This document shows positions 9,187 to 17,833 of a stretch of 64,000 bases of DNA, in pieces (the stretch's first letter is position 1; the number at the start of each line of letters is the position of its first letter). Location: contig NZ_LT635772.1 of NCBI RefSeq assembly GCF_900128415.1, positions 186,001-250,000 on the forward strand. The letters are read 5' to 3'. The notes under the pieces are model-generated. The model had not been told where the DNA came from and made no database searches. It was given only the letters and a program-made list of their open reading frames with translations. Made by a program: the position numbers and the translations under genes. Source of the DNA: Anaerococcus mediterraneensis. Lineage in GTDB: Bacteria > Bacillota > Clostridia > Tissierellales > Peptoniphilaceae.

Positions 9187-9239
9187 GATGTTAATATTAT
9201 AACATCATAAACGATCAAAGTCAATCAATATCAATCATA
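9184..9239 (-). promoter_or_regulatory. fruR promoter with palindrome and FruR-type repeats
   Basis: Minus-strand TTGACT (9224-9219), 17-base spacer, TATAAT (9201-9196). The perfect 9-bp inverted repeat ATGATGTTA/TAACATCAT (9185-9193, 9200-9208) covers the -10 box and the start codon. Upstream are repeated TTGAT/TGATTGA units at 9212-9238 that resemble DeoR-family fru operators. Autoregulation is inference. Confidence 0.65.
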
Positions 9240-9251
9240 AAGTTCTATTCA

Positions 9252-9280
9252 TTGACTATTTTATCAGAAAAGATTATAAT
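9252..9280 (+). promoter_or_regulatory. xpt promoter
   Basis: TTGACT (9252-9257), 17-base spacer, TATAAT (9275-9280). The short leader has no room for a purine riboswitch. Confidence 0.75.
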
Positions 9281-9315
9281 TATTATAAGTGTTGATATAA
9301 AAATAAGGAGATGTG

Positions 9316-9891
9316 ATGAAAGAATTAGAACAAAGAATCCTCAAAGACGGTGTAGTCCTAGGATCAGATATTTTGAAGGTTGATTCATTTTTAAACCAAC
9401 AAATCGATTCAAAACTAATACATAAAATGGGCGTAGAATTTGCCAATTATTTCAAAGATAAAAACATAGACAAGGTCTTGACTGTAGAGTCATCGGGCAT
9501 AGCTCCAGCCCTTGCCACAGCCTTTGAGCTAGGTGTAGATTGTGTTTTTGCTAGAAAAAAACAATCCCTAACAACAGGTCATGACTTCTATCATTCAAGC
9601 GTCTACTCTTTTACCAAACAAGTTACAAACGAGCTTATAGTTTCAAAAAGCTTCCTTCATGAGGGAGAAAATGTACTTATGATCGATGATTTTTTGGCCA
9701 ACGGTCAAGCAGCCAAGGGTATGGTAGCTATAATCAGACAAGCCGGCGCTAACCCAGCAGGCCTAGGTATAGTTATAGAAAAATCATTCAGCGACGGTAG
9801 GGCCCTCATAGAAGATATGGATATAGATATATATTCTCTAGCTAGAATAGCCAAACTAGAAGACGGAAAAATCACCTTTGTAGAAGAATAA
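9316..9891 (+). CDS. xpt: Xanthine phosphoribosyltransferase
   Basis: 191 residues from ATG 9316, which sits five bases after AAGGAG; a GTG at 9313 is too close to the ribosome site. The sequence follows B. subtilis-type Xpt (MKELEQRILKDG, then VESSGIAPA) with the PRPP-binding loop MIDDFLANGQA. It salvages xanthine to XMP in the cytosol. Unlike many Firmicutes xpt genes there is no guanine riboswitch; the leader is only about 30 bases. Single gene bounded by its own promoter and terminator, divergent from fruR. Confidence 0.93.
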   Translation: MKELEQRILKDGVVLGSDILKVDSFLNQQIDSKLIHKMGVEFANYFKDKNIDKVLTVESSGIAPALATAFELGVDCVFARKKQSLTTGHDFYHSSVYSFTKQVTNELIVSKSFLHEGENVLMIDDFLANGQAAKGMVAIIRQAGANPAGLGIVIEKSFSDGRALIEDMDIDIYSLARIAKLEDGKITFVEE

Positions 9892-9903
9892 TAATAAAAA
9901 AAT

Positions 9904-9929
9904 AAACTGCCAGCTCTCTGGCAGTTTTT
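9904..9929 (+). terminator. xpt terminator
   Basis: Perfect stem AAACTGCCAG/CTGGCAGTTT (9904-9913, 9918-9927) with CTCT loop and T-run. Confidence 0.9.
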
Positions 9930-9950
9930 CTTTGCAAACTATTTTTAACA

Positions 9951-10304
9951 GTTTGATTTTAATTTTTGTATAAAACATCTGGATCTTGTAGATAGTCAAA
10001 CAAAAAAGATCCTAAATCTTTAGTCATTCACATAATAATATTTATATTTTAGGTTTATTTATATAATATAATAAAATTGCCTAACACCATATATTATTAG
10101 GTGGAAGTAGGTGAGCAGCAATTGACTCGCACTATTCGGGAAAATTTTTATTTCCCCTTGTTTGTTGGGTTAATTTTAATTTTTGTAAAAAGGTATATGG
10201 ATCTCATAGACAAGTAAATAAAAAAGACGCTAAGTCTCCTCGAGCCGACGGGCTGGTCTCTTAGTGTCTTTTTTCGTGAGCATTTTGTTGACTCGCATAC
10301 TCAG
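9951..10304. repeat. Diverged duplicated intergenic element
   Basis: Two modules occur twice in the same order. Module A is at about 9951-10015 and 10169-10235 (shared TTTTAATTTTTGTA, GGATCT, AAAAAAGA, CTAA). Module B is at about 10110-10136 and 10276-10304 (shared GTGAGCA and TTGACTCGCA). Spacing between A and B differs (about 160 and 107 bases). No coding frame is apparent. The 10220-10274 terminator lies in the second copy. Function unknown; the remaining parts of 9930-10219 hold no gene I can support. Confidence 0.5.
10220..10274. terminator. Long bidirectional terminator after the coiled-coil protein gene
   Basis: AAAAAAGACGCTAAG (10220-10234) pairs with CTTAGTGTCTTTTTT (10260-10274), with an inner AGCC/GGCT stem. 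A and T runs on both sides allow use in either direction. It ends the MMPL operon on the minus strand. Confidence 0.8.
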
Positions 10305-10368
10305 CTTTATAAGAGGTGGCTTCTCTTGGTATCATTATATTAGATTTGATATTTATTTCAACGATTTT

Positions 10369-12666
10369 TTATTTTATCTTTTCTATGATCCTAGACCTTG
10401 TTTCAAGTTCGTCGCTTGATCCTGATATTGAGTTGTTTTTCTTGGCTAGGTCATTCATTTTGTCTAGGATTTGTTTTGCTTGTTCTAAATCACCTGTTTT
10501 TCCGGCGATTTTGTCAATCCCTTCGGTTTTGTACCTTCTTAGGCCAGCATCAAATTGATCAAAACTGTCGTTATAGGTGTCGGAACCTTCTTTTAATTTT
10601 AGGGCGCCTGCTCTAAGTTCTAATATGCCTTGGTTTAAATCCCCTATGCCCTTTGACATTGGATTTATTGCCTTTTCATTAATTGATCCAAGCTCTGATA
10701 AGGCCTTAGATCTTTCTTTAAATTCGCCAAGACCAGTAGATAATTTTTCTGAACCGCCTTTTAGGTCTTCTGATTTTGAATCTATGAGATTTAGGCCTTG
10801 GGCAAGTTTTTCTACCCCATCCTTATTTTGCATAGTTCCATCTTTTAATCTTTCAGATCCTTCTTTTAATTCTCCAACACCATGGTCTATATCATCAATA
10901 GCCTTTGCAAGTTTCGCCAAATCGCTTGCAGCAAATCCCTCTTCAAGTTTTTTGACCCCTAGGCCTAAGGCGCTTGACGCGCTAGACAACTCATCTTTTG
11001 ACATATTTAATTTTTCGCTCATCTGGCCAAGACCTTGGGACAATTTTTCTAAACCACTTGCTAATTCATTTGATCCTTGGCTTAGGCTTGCAATACTTTC
11101 ATAAATACCTGCATTTACCTGGGCATTTGCACCTAAACTCTGTGCTTGACCATAGAGATTATCTTTTATAGCTCTTAGGCTAGCTATCTGATCTGTCAAA
11201 GATCCGTCTTCATTTTTAGCTTCTAAGTTTGTAATCTCAATATCTAGGGCATTTGCCTGAGCATTTATAGCCTGCATAGATGAATCCAAGCTAGGAGCCT
11301 TTTTAGTCATTTCATTCAATTTTCCTATTGATGCCGCAAGCTTTGAAGACGACTGACTAGCACTTTCAAGGCCCAAATTTATTTTGTTCAGAGAATCTGC
11401 CATTGGCGATATATTTTTAGAAAAATCATCAATACCAGTTTTTAGTTCTAATAATGAAGTCGAGAAACTTTCTAAATCAGACCCACCAAGTCCATGAGAA
11501 AGCTCTTTTTTTAGAGCTCCTGTTCCCTTACTTAGTTTATCAAGACCTTGGCATAAACTTTCCGCTCCCAAGTCTAGACTTTCTGCAGCGTTTCTTAGAT
11601 CATCCATTTTTGAATTTATCTCAGATACACCTTGTGTATATTGGTTGATACCAAGATTTAAGTTTTCGCCACCAGCATTTAGTCTATCAACAGCATCTGT
11701 CATAGGTCCTATTTGGCCAGGCAAACTTGCGAAAGCTTGGGCCATCTGATCAAATGATGATTTTAGTTTTCCAGATCCATCAGCAAGCTTTTGGGCCCCT
11801 TGGTCTAAGTCAGATATACCAGAATTTAACCTAGCACTACCTTCTTTGAGTTTGCCAGAAGCATCCACCAACTTATCAGCATTGCTAGTTAGCTCTCCTA
11901 TGCCCTCATCTAGATTGTCCAATGATGACAAATTTTTGCTATCTTGGAAAAATTCATTGCTTATAATAGCGTAGGCTTCCCCTGGATGGAAATTTTCTAC
12001 ATCCATCTCAATTTCAATCTCATCCTTAAATTTATCCAATTTATCTGAATCAAGGATCCCATCAAAATTTTCCCTAAGGCCTGGAGTCAAAATGCCAGCT
12101 ACAATTTGATTTTTGCCATCTTTGACTATTTTTGCTGAGTCTGATTCTATATTCTTAACCTCGCTATCATCAAAAGTCATCTCTGTCATGACAAGGTATG
12201 GAGCATAGATATTTTTCCCAGAACTTAAGTTTTCTTTTACTTTGTTTGTAGCTTTTATAGTGATTTTTAGCCTTCCAGTTTTCCCTTCAAGCTCACTAAA
12301 TTTTATCTCCTTACCATCTAGTTCATATCTGATATCTACATCTACTGGCAAATCTTTTTGGGTTTTGCCTTGGTAATAAAAATCTTTTTCTTTATTGTCT
12401 ATATTTATGAAACCGTCCTTGGTCTCAATTTTTTGATCATTTTCTAGATTTTTTATATCAACAAGGTCTGACTTATCTTTTATCTTTTCCTTATTTTCAT
12501 TGTCAATCCATACAGAAACGGTCTTGTCCTTGACCTTGCCATCTTCCTTTGTTGTATATACAGTTTCATTTTTATAGGCTAGAGGCTCTGATGCGTAGGC
12601 AACATTTGTCCCCAATATTGATCCTAAGCTTAAAACTGCAAGAGCTTTTACGAATTTTTTATTCAT
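10369..12666 (-). CDS. Secreted coiled-coil repeat protein, partner of the MMPL exporter
   Basis: 765 residues with a signal peptide (MNKKFVKALAVLSLGSILG, cleavage near AYAS), a beta-rich domain at about 30-235, then some 500 residues of helical repeats in which Leu and Gly recur (LxxGxxxLxxG, as in LASGLEKLSQGLGQM). This repeat style is that of the YhgE/Pip-type proteins encoded beside MMPL transporters, though here there is no membrane helix at either end after signal cleavage. Its start overlaps the MMPL stop by 8 bases, so the two are translated together. A role as periplasm-like, wall-zone adaptor or sheath for the exporter is inference. The final residues are not repeat-like. Confidence 0.75.
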   Translation of the reverse strand: MNKKFVKALAVLSLGSILGTNVAYASEPLAYKNETVYTTKEDGKVKDKTVSVWIDNENKEKIKDKSDLVDIKNLENDQKIETKDGFINIDNKEKDFYYQGKTQKDLPVDVDIRYELDGKEIKFSELEGKTGRLKITIKATNKVKENLSSGKNIYAPYLVMTEMTFDDSEVKNIESDSAKIVKDGKNQIVAGILTPGLRENFDGILDSDKLDKFKDEIEIEMDVENFHPGEAYAIISNEFFQDSKNLSSLDNLDEGIGELTSNADKLVDASGKLKEGSARLNSGISDLDQGAQKLADGSGKLKSSFDQMAQAFASLPGQIGPMTDAVDRLNAGGENLNLGINQYTQGVSEINSKMDDLRNAAESLDLGAESLCQGLDKLSKGTGALKKELSHGLGGSDLESFSTSLLELKTGIDDFSKNISPMADSLNKINLGLESASQSSSKLAASIGKLNEMTKKAPSLDSSMQAINAQANALDIEITNLEAKNEDGSLTDQIASLRAIKDNLYGQAQSLGANAQVNAGIYESIASLSQGSNELASGLEKLSQGLGQMSEKLNMSKDELSSASSALGLGVKKLEEGFAASDLAKLAKAIDDIDHGVGELKEGSERLKDGTMQNKDGVEKLAQGLNLIDSKSEDLKGGSEKLSTGLGEFKERSKALSELGSINEKAINPMSKGIGDLNQGILELRAGALKLKEGSDTYNDSFDQFDAGLRRYKTEGIDKIAGKTGDLEQAKQILDKMNDLAKKNNSISGSSDELETRSRIIEKIK

Positions 12667-14731
12667 TTTCTTTTCCTTCCTTAAATCCTTTAGTAGTTTT
12701 TTCTATAAAAGGAATTGTAATCCCTATTATAGCTGGCAAAAAGACTATAATTACAAGCATAGAAATTATTGCACCCCTTGCCAAAAACATACAAATTGTT
12801 GATACAATCTCCATTTTTGAATAGATACCTACACCAATTGTTGCCGCAAAAAATGATAGGGCCGATGTGACTATAGATCTAGCAGTCTCTTTGACTGATA
12901 AGGTCAAGGCCGTATCTAGGTCTTTTTCTTTCTTGTATATAAACAAGAACCTATCCATCATTAGGATAGAATAGTCAATAGTTGATCCTAGTTGGACAAC
13001 TCCTATAATTATCGATGTGATAAATGGAATTGTCTTGCCCATATAAAATGGTACTGACATATTTATAAAAATCGCAAGCTCTATAGCCGCTATCAAAATA
13101 ATAGGTATTGCAAGAGACTTAAAGACGAGAGCTATTATCAAAAATACAACTATAATAGATGCTATATTTACCATTTTGAAGTCCTTGTCAGATAAAATAG
13201 TCAAATCTTTTGTAAGAACCGCCTCTCCAGTTAGTTTTCCATCTGGATCATGGGCCTTTACTATTTTTTCTATCTCTGAGACCTGATTGTTTACCTCTTC
13301 TGATGCAGTTTGATATTTTGAGTTTATCATTATCATCTGGTAGCCATCTTGCTCAAAGTTTTTCTTTAATTTTTCAGGCAAAACCTGACTTGGTATAGTT
13401 AGGCCCATCATAGAATTTAGGCTCAAAACATTATTGACACCATCTACATCTTCTATTTCTTCTATCATAGTGTTTATACTTGTTTTTGTTAGATCATCTT
13501 TTACAACTACAAAATGACTTGAGGCCATATTATAATCTTTTTTCATCTTGTTTAGGGCAACTATAGAGTCCAAATCTTGTGGGAGTGACCTATCCAAGTT
13601 ATAATAAAGATCAGTATTTCTAGATCCATAAATAGCAGGTATAAATAGAAGTAAAAATACGATAAATAGGGTCTTTCTATGTTTGATTGTAAAATCTGCT
13701 GTCTTTTCAAAATTTGGTAGTAAGACCTTGTGGTTAAACCTATTTACAAGTTTTTCTGATACCAAAATCATAGGAGGTAAGACTACCACAGTAGATATCA
13801 GACCCAAAAGAACTCCCTTGCTCATGACAAGTCCTATATCCTTTCCAAGTCCTAGCTCCATCAAAAGCAACACCAAAAATCCAGCAAAGGTTGTAAGGGA
13901 TGAAGCAAAGATAGATGACAAAGTCGAATCAATAGCCTTGGCCATAGCCTGGTTATTGTTCTCATTTGTTTTTTTCTTCTCTACATACCTATGGTACAAA
14001 AATATCGAATAGTCTGTAGTTACTGCCAGCTGCAAGACAGCTGCTATAGCCTTTGTTATATATGAGATCTCGCCCAAAAAGAAATTGGTCCCAAAATTGT
14101 ACAAAATGGCATAGCCAATATTTAACATAAACAAAAATGGGATAATGGTAGATTCATTCGCCAAAGACAAAACCACAAGGGCTAGTAAAACCGCAAGGGC
14201 CACATATATAGGTGTTTCCCTATCTATAAGATCTTTTGTATCCTTGACCAAAGAGGAAATCCCGCTTAGGTATTTTTCCTTAGACTCTATAGCTCTGATA
14301 GAGTCAATAGCCTCCATAGTTTTAAATGAAGACGAAGACTCAGAAAACTTGACCATCAAAAGCGTGGAGTCCTCCGCATAAAAAGCATCCCTGATCTTGT
14401 CAGGCAAAAACTCATTTGGCACAGTATCGCCTACAATAGATGATTTTGATATTACATCTTCAACCCCATCTATCTTTAGGATTTGGTCTTTTAGTCTATC
14501 TGCATCATAGTCATCACCCTTTAGGATCAGCATGCCTGTAGCTGCATTTTTAAAATCCTTATCCAGGATCTCTTGCCCTTGGGTAGACTCTAGGTCAGCT
14601 GGTAAATATGATAAAATATCATAATTAACACCAGTAGACTTATAGCCTATCCAAGATGGTATGAGCAGCAAAGTCACAATAAGCAAAACCAATCTGGGAT
14701 GGTAAGAAATAAATTTTGAAACTTTTTTCAT
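12659..14731 (-). CDS. MMPL/RND family transporter
   Basis: 690 residues in two similar halves, each with one helix, a large extracytoplasmic loop (about 30-170 and 375-505), then five helices; twelve helices in total. The transmembrane motifs TTDYSIFLYHRY and STIDYSILMMDRF are the conserved Asp-Tyr pairs of the MMPL branch, which exports lipids, lipopeptides or hydrophobic compounds using the proton gradient. It is first in a two-gene operon with the coiled-coil protein. The substrate cannot be told. AAGGAGA ribosome site precedes the ATG. Confidence 0.88.
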   Translation of the reverse strand: MKKVSKFISYHPRLVLLIVTLLLIPSWIGYKSTGVNYDILSYLPADLESTQGQEILDKDFKNAATGMLILKGDDYDADRLKDQILKIDGVEDVISKSSIVGDTVPNEFLPDKIRDAFYAEDSTLLMVKFSESSSSFKTMEAIDSIRAIESKEKYLSGISSLVKDTKDLIDRETPIYVALAVLLALVVLSLANESTIIPFLFMLNIGYAILYNFGTNFFLGEISYITKAIAAVLQLAVTTDYSIFLYHRYVEKKKTNENNNQAMAKAIDSTLSSIFASSLTTFAGFLVLLLMELGLGKDIGLVMSKGVLLGLISTVVVLPPMILVSEKLVNRFNHKVLLPNFEKTADFTIKHRKTLFIVFLLLFIPAIYGSRNTDLYYNLDRSLPQDLDSIVALNKMKKDYNMASSHFVVVKDDLTKTSINTMIEEIEDVDGVNNVLSLNSMMGLTIPSQVLPEKLKKNFEQDGYQMIMINSKYQTASEEVNNQVSEIEKIVKAHDPDGKLTGEAVLTKDLTILSDKDFKMVNIASIIVVFLIIALVFKSLAIPIILIAAIELAIFINMSVPFYMGKTIPFITSIIIGVVQLGSTIDYSILMMDRFLFIYKKEKDLDTALTLSVKETARSIVTSALSFFAATIGVGIYSKMEIVSTICMFLARGAIISMLVIIVFLPAIIGITIPFIEKTTKGFKEGKENE

Positions 14732-15260
14732 CTCTTCTCCTTTTCAAATATTCTAACAGCAAAACCGTTTAATTGTCCAAAGGCAAATTAGGCTTAATTT
14801 CCATTAAAAATAATTGAATTTTCGAAATTAGAAGTCTAACCTAGCAAAAATCTCAAATCCCTCATAAAGGTAAAGAATTAAGATAGAAAATCAATATAAA
14901 TATTTTTATATAATATTTATTTATGTTTTATTTAGTATTTTTAAATATATTTGAATCTAATATTAATTTATTAAATATTTGTATTGATTTACATTTAAAA
15001 TACTTCTTTTATCTTTGCTAATATTAAACAATTATTTTGTTGTTCATATTTTATGATACGCCCTTATGAACTATGTTCAAGTAGATTTCTATATATTTTA
15101 TAACTATTGTTCATTAGATAAATATACTTTGATAAGGAATCGCTAATTGATTTTTGAAAATAAAAGTTTCTTGTTACTTGATTTTCATTGTCTACAAAAT
15201 CCTCACAATTCAAATCGATAATTTTATAAAAATAAAAAAGAATTTTGAGATAAAAAACAA
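14732..15260. other. AT-rich intergenic region without a recognisable gene
   Basis: About 530 bases of very AT-rich DNA. The longest frames are some 30 codons and look random. One 7-bp inverted repeat GTTCATA/TATGAAC with a 16-base spacer lies at 15042-15071. It includes the MMPL promoter region, but I see no clear -35/-10 pair. Confidence 0.4.
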
Positions 15261-15292
15261 AAAAATCCCTAAGAAAAAATCTTAGGGATTTA
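15261..15292. terminator. Terminator after the fumarate-reductase-like gene
   Basis: AAATCCCTAAGA/TCTTAGGGATTT (15263-15274, 15280-15291) with a 5-base loop; A-run on the left gives T's on the minus strand. Confidence 0.85.
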
Positions 15293-15301
15293 AAAATTTA
15301 T

Positions 15302-17083
15302 TTATTTTGTAGCGTTTGCTGCTGCATTTTCTCCAGCAATCCTACCGAATACTGTGATATCAGCCATTGCTACTGATCCAAGTCTATTTGAACCATGGAT
15401 ACCACCTGTTACCTCGCCTGCTGCGTAAAGTCCATCGATCCACTCGCCATCTTTGTTTAAAACTTGAGCGTCTGTGTTGATTTTTAGACCACCCATTGTG
15501 TGGTGAACAGCTGGAGCTGCCTTCATCATATAAAATGGTGCGTCTTTTACTTGCCAGCCTAGCATTCTTAGGTTGAATTCTGGGTCTTCTTTTTTTGCAG
15601 AGTTTTCGTTGAAAGTCTTAACTGTTTCAAGAAGGGCATCCTTGTCGATGTCGAAGTGTTCTGCTAATTCTTCTAATGTATCAGCTTTTACCATTAGTCC
15701 TCTATCGAATAATGATTTTGCTTCTTCTGGGTTTGAAGCCATTGTGCCTGTTTTTTCGTTTGATGTTTCATCCCAAAGTACATAGCCAACATAGTCTGTT
15801 TGAGCTTTGATAGCCATTGAGATTTCTCTTCTAGTGCCTAGTTCTTCTACAAATCTCTTACCTTCTTTGTTTACAAGTAGGGCACCACCAACTAGTCTGG
15901 TATCTCCACAATATAGAAGTTTGCCTGTTTCTACATCACAAACTGGATAAAGTTGGATTTTGTCCATATCTACTGTGTCTGCACCAAGTTTTTCTGCCAT
16001 TGTGATACCATCACCTGTTGCTCCTGGTGAATTTGTAGATAGGACGTGTTCGTCAACTTCTTTGTCATTTTCATAGCACATTTCAGCGTTTGCACCGAAA
16101 CCACCTGATGCTATAACTACTGATTTGGCATTTACTACTAGGTCCCCATCTTTTGTTTCAGCCTTAACTCCGCAAACTTTGCCATCTTTTGAAAGGATTT
16201 CTTTTACGTCTGCTTCTGTTATTACTTCTATGCCAAGCTCTTCTGCTTTTTTAGAATAGTTTTTGATAAGTTCATTACCTGTATGAGCTGCAGGGATAAG
16301 AGATCTTTTTACTGAGTGACCACCAAAGAACATTAGTGAATCTAACCACTCAACTCCGATATCATCTCTTAGCCAGTAAGCATCTTCTGTCGCCTTATCT
16401 GCTAGGACTTTTATAAGGTCTGGGTCTCCGCCTGCTTCTTCAACGTCTTTTGCAAATAATTCTTTACTATCTTCGATGCCTTCTTCTTTTTGAATGTCGT
16501 TTGCTGGAGCTGCGTATTCTCCACCAGAGATAAGGGTGTTGCCACCAACTGCTGCTAGCTTTTCAAGCAAAATAACATTTGCTCCTGCTTCTTTAGCTGA
16601 TACTGCTGCAGCAAAACCTGCACCACCACCACCTATTACAACTACGTCAGTTTCTTTTTCAGTAGTTTCTCCTGTTTTCTTTTCTGCTTCGGATTCAAAT
16701 GCTTTCACATCCCTACCACTAGCTTCTATAGCAGCCTTTACAGCTTCTATTAGGGCAGTAGATGTAACTGTAGCACCTGAAACTGTATCTACATTTATAG
16801 AATTGTTTGCAACAATCTCATCTACAAGCTTATCAGCTGCCTTATCACCAAGTCCTTCTGTTTCCTCATGTTCTAGGTCTATTTTTGTGATTTTGTCACC
16901 ATCAAAGGTTACGACAGCCTTCAAATCTCCGTTCATACCAGCAGCTACTCCCTCTCCTGTTGTTTGAGCGCTTGCTGTTTGGTCTGTGCCTTTATCAGAT
17001 GCGTCTTTGTTTGATTGAGATCCACATGCTGATAAAAACATGGTCATTGATAAAAGTAAAGCTAATGCCTTATTCTTTTTCAT
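15302..17083 (-). CDS. Extracytoplasmic flavoprotein: FMN-binding plus fumarate/urocanate reductase-like domain
   Basis: 593 residues from ATG 17083, which has GGGAGG upstream and exposes a lipoprotein signal (LSAC, Cys20). An FMN-bind domain (about 45-125) holds the ApbE flavinylation motif SGATVT with Thr107 as acceptor. An FAD_binding_2/succinate dehydrogenase-like domain (GGGGAG at 151-156) fills the rest, ending GSNRLGSVAMAD. The family uses extracellular acceptors such as fumarate, urocanate or related enoates, taking electrons through the bound FMN. No heme motif or quinone dehydrogenase is nearby, and ApbE is not in the window. Acceptor unknown. Monocistronic. Confidence 0.88.
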   Translation of the reverse strand: MKKNKALALLLSMTMFLSACGSQSNKDASDKGTDQTASAQTTGEGVAAGMNGDLKAVVTFDGDKITKIDLEHEETEGLGDKAADKLVDEIVANNSINVDTVSGATVTSTALIEAVKAAIEASGRDVKAFESEAEKKTGETTEKETDVVVIGGGGAGFAAAVSAKEAGANVILLEKLAAVGGNTLISGGEYAAPANDIQKEEGIEDSKELFAKDVEEAGGDPDLIKVLADKATEDAYWLRDDIGVEWLDSLMFFGGHSVKRSLIPAAHTGNELIKNYSKKAEELGIEVITEADVKEILSKDGKVCGVKAETKDGDLVVNAKSVVIASGGFGANAEMCYENDKEVDEHVLSTNSPGATGDGITMAEKLGADTVDMDKIQLYPVCDVETGKLLYCGDTRLVGGALLVNKEGKRFVEELGTRREISMAIKAQTDYVGYVLWDETSNEKTGTMASNPEEAKSLFDRGLMVKADTLEELAEHFDIDKDALLETVKTFNENSAKKEDPEFNLRMLGWQVKDAPFYMMKAAPAVHHTMGGLKINTDAQVLNKDGEWIDGLYAAGEVTGGIHGSNRLGSVAMADITVFGRIAGENAAANATK

Positions 17084-17308
17084 TATATACTTCCCTCCAT
17101 ATATATTATTACGTCTATATTCTATCAAAGATTTTCATAGACTGCAAGGCCTTGTAGTATCTAGATAAAGACTAATTTATAATTTTTGATCATTGCTTTT
17201 AAATATTCATCTTTTCATATAATTATAGGATTTTGAAGAATAATTATAATATAATATTATGATAGATTTTATAGCTTTGATACGAACATATAGGTGAAGG
17301 AGGCTTTG

Positions 17309-17833
17309 ATGAATGAAAAAAAGATTATAAAAGGCATAAAGAAAAAAGATGAGAAGGCCCTAAAAATCTTCATCGATACCTATAGTCCAGTCATGAAAGC
17401 AAGCATATACAAGGTCCTGACCTTTAGCGAAAATCTCAGAATGGAGGTCCTAAACGATAGCGTCCTAGCAGTTTGGGATAATATAGACTCTTTTGATCCA
17501 GCTAGGTCATCTTTTAAAAACTGGTGCGCAGGTATTGCCAGATACAAGGCTATAGACGCTCTCAGAAAGGAAATCAGACACAAAAGTGTGGATTTTGATG
17601 AAGTGGAAAATTATATAGAAGACGAAGCTGAGATTCACTTAGACGAAACAGATGAAATTCTAAAGGTCCTAGACGAAAAAGACCGAGAAATTTTTAGGAA
17701 ATTATTTATTGAAGGTTACTCCTATGACGATTTGAGTAAAATCTACGACATTTCCAAGGCAGGACTTTACAACAGGGTAGCCAGGGGCAAGAAAAAAATA
17801 AGAAAGGAAATTCGAGATGAAAAATGTTTATGA
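17309..17833 (+). CDS. Sigma-70 family (ECF-like) RNA polymerase sigma factor
   Basis: 174 residues from ATG 17309, five bases after AAGGAGG; an earlier GTG at 17294 would place the ribosome site inside the gene. Region 2 (about 15-85) contains FDPARSSFKNWCAGIARYKAIDALR, shortened here to FDPARSSFKNW and YKAIDALR as the diagnostic pieces. Region 4 (about 115-170) has the HTH YSYDDLSKIYDIS. It overlaps the DUF4179 gene by 17 bases, the normal arrangement for an ECF sigma factor and its membrane-bound antagonist. The regulon is unknown. Confidence 0.87.
   Translation: MNEKKIIKGIKKKDEKALKIFIDTYSPVMKASIYKVLTFSENLRMEVLNDSVLAVWDNIDSFDPARSSFKNWCAGIARYKAIDALRKEIRHKSVDFDEVENYIEDEAEIHLDETDEILKVLDEKDREIFRKLFIEGYSYDDLSKIYDISKAGLYNRVARGKKKIRKEIRDEKCL

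Noticed and set aside
9281..9312. Possible purine riboswitch for xpt
   Set aside because: The leader between the -10 box and the gene is about 30 bases, too short for the aptamer, and no conserved loop sequences are present.
10577..11104. A 175-residue plus-strand frame opposite the coiled-coil protein gene
   Set aside because: It is the antisense of a low-complexity repeat; composition (Ser, Phe, Pro) mirrors the Leu/Gly repeat and there is no ribosome site.
15042..15071. GTTCATA/TATGAAC inverted repeat as an operator
   Set aside because: It is not near a clear promoter, and a 7-bp repeat of this kind is expected by chance in AT-rich DNA.
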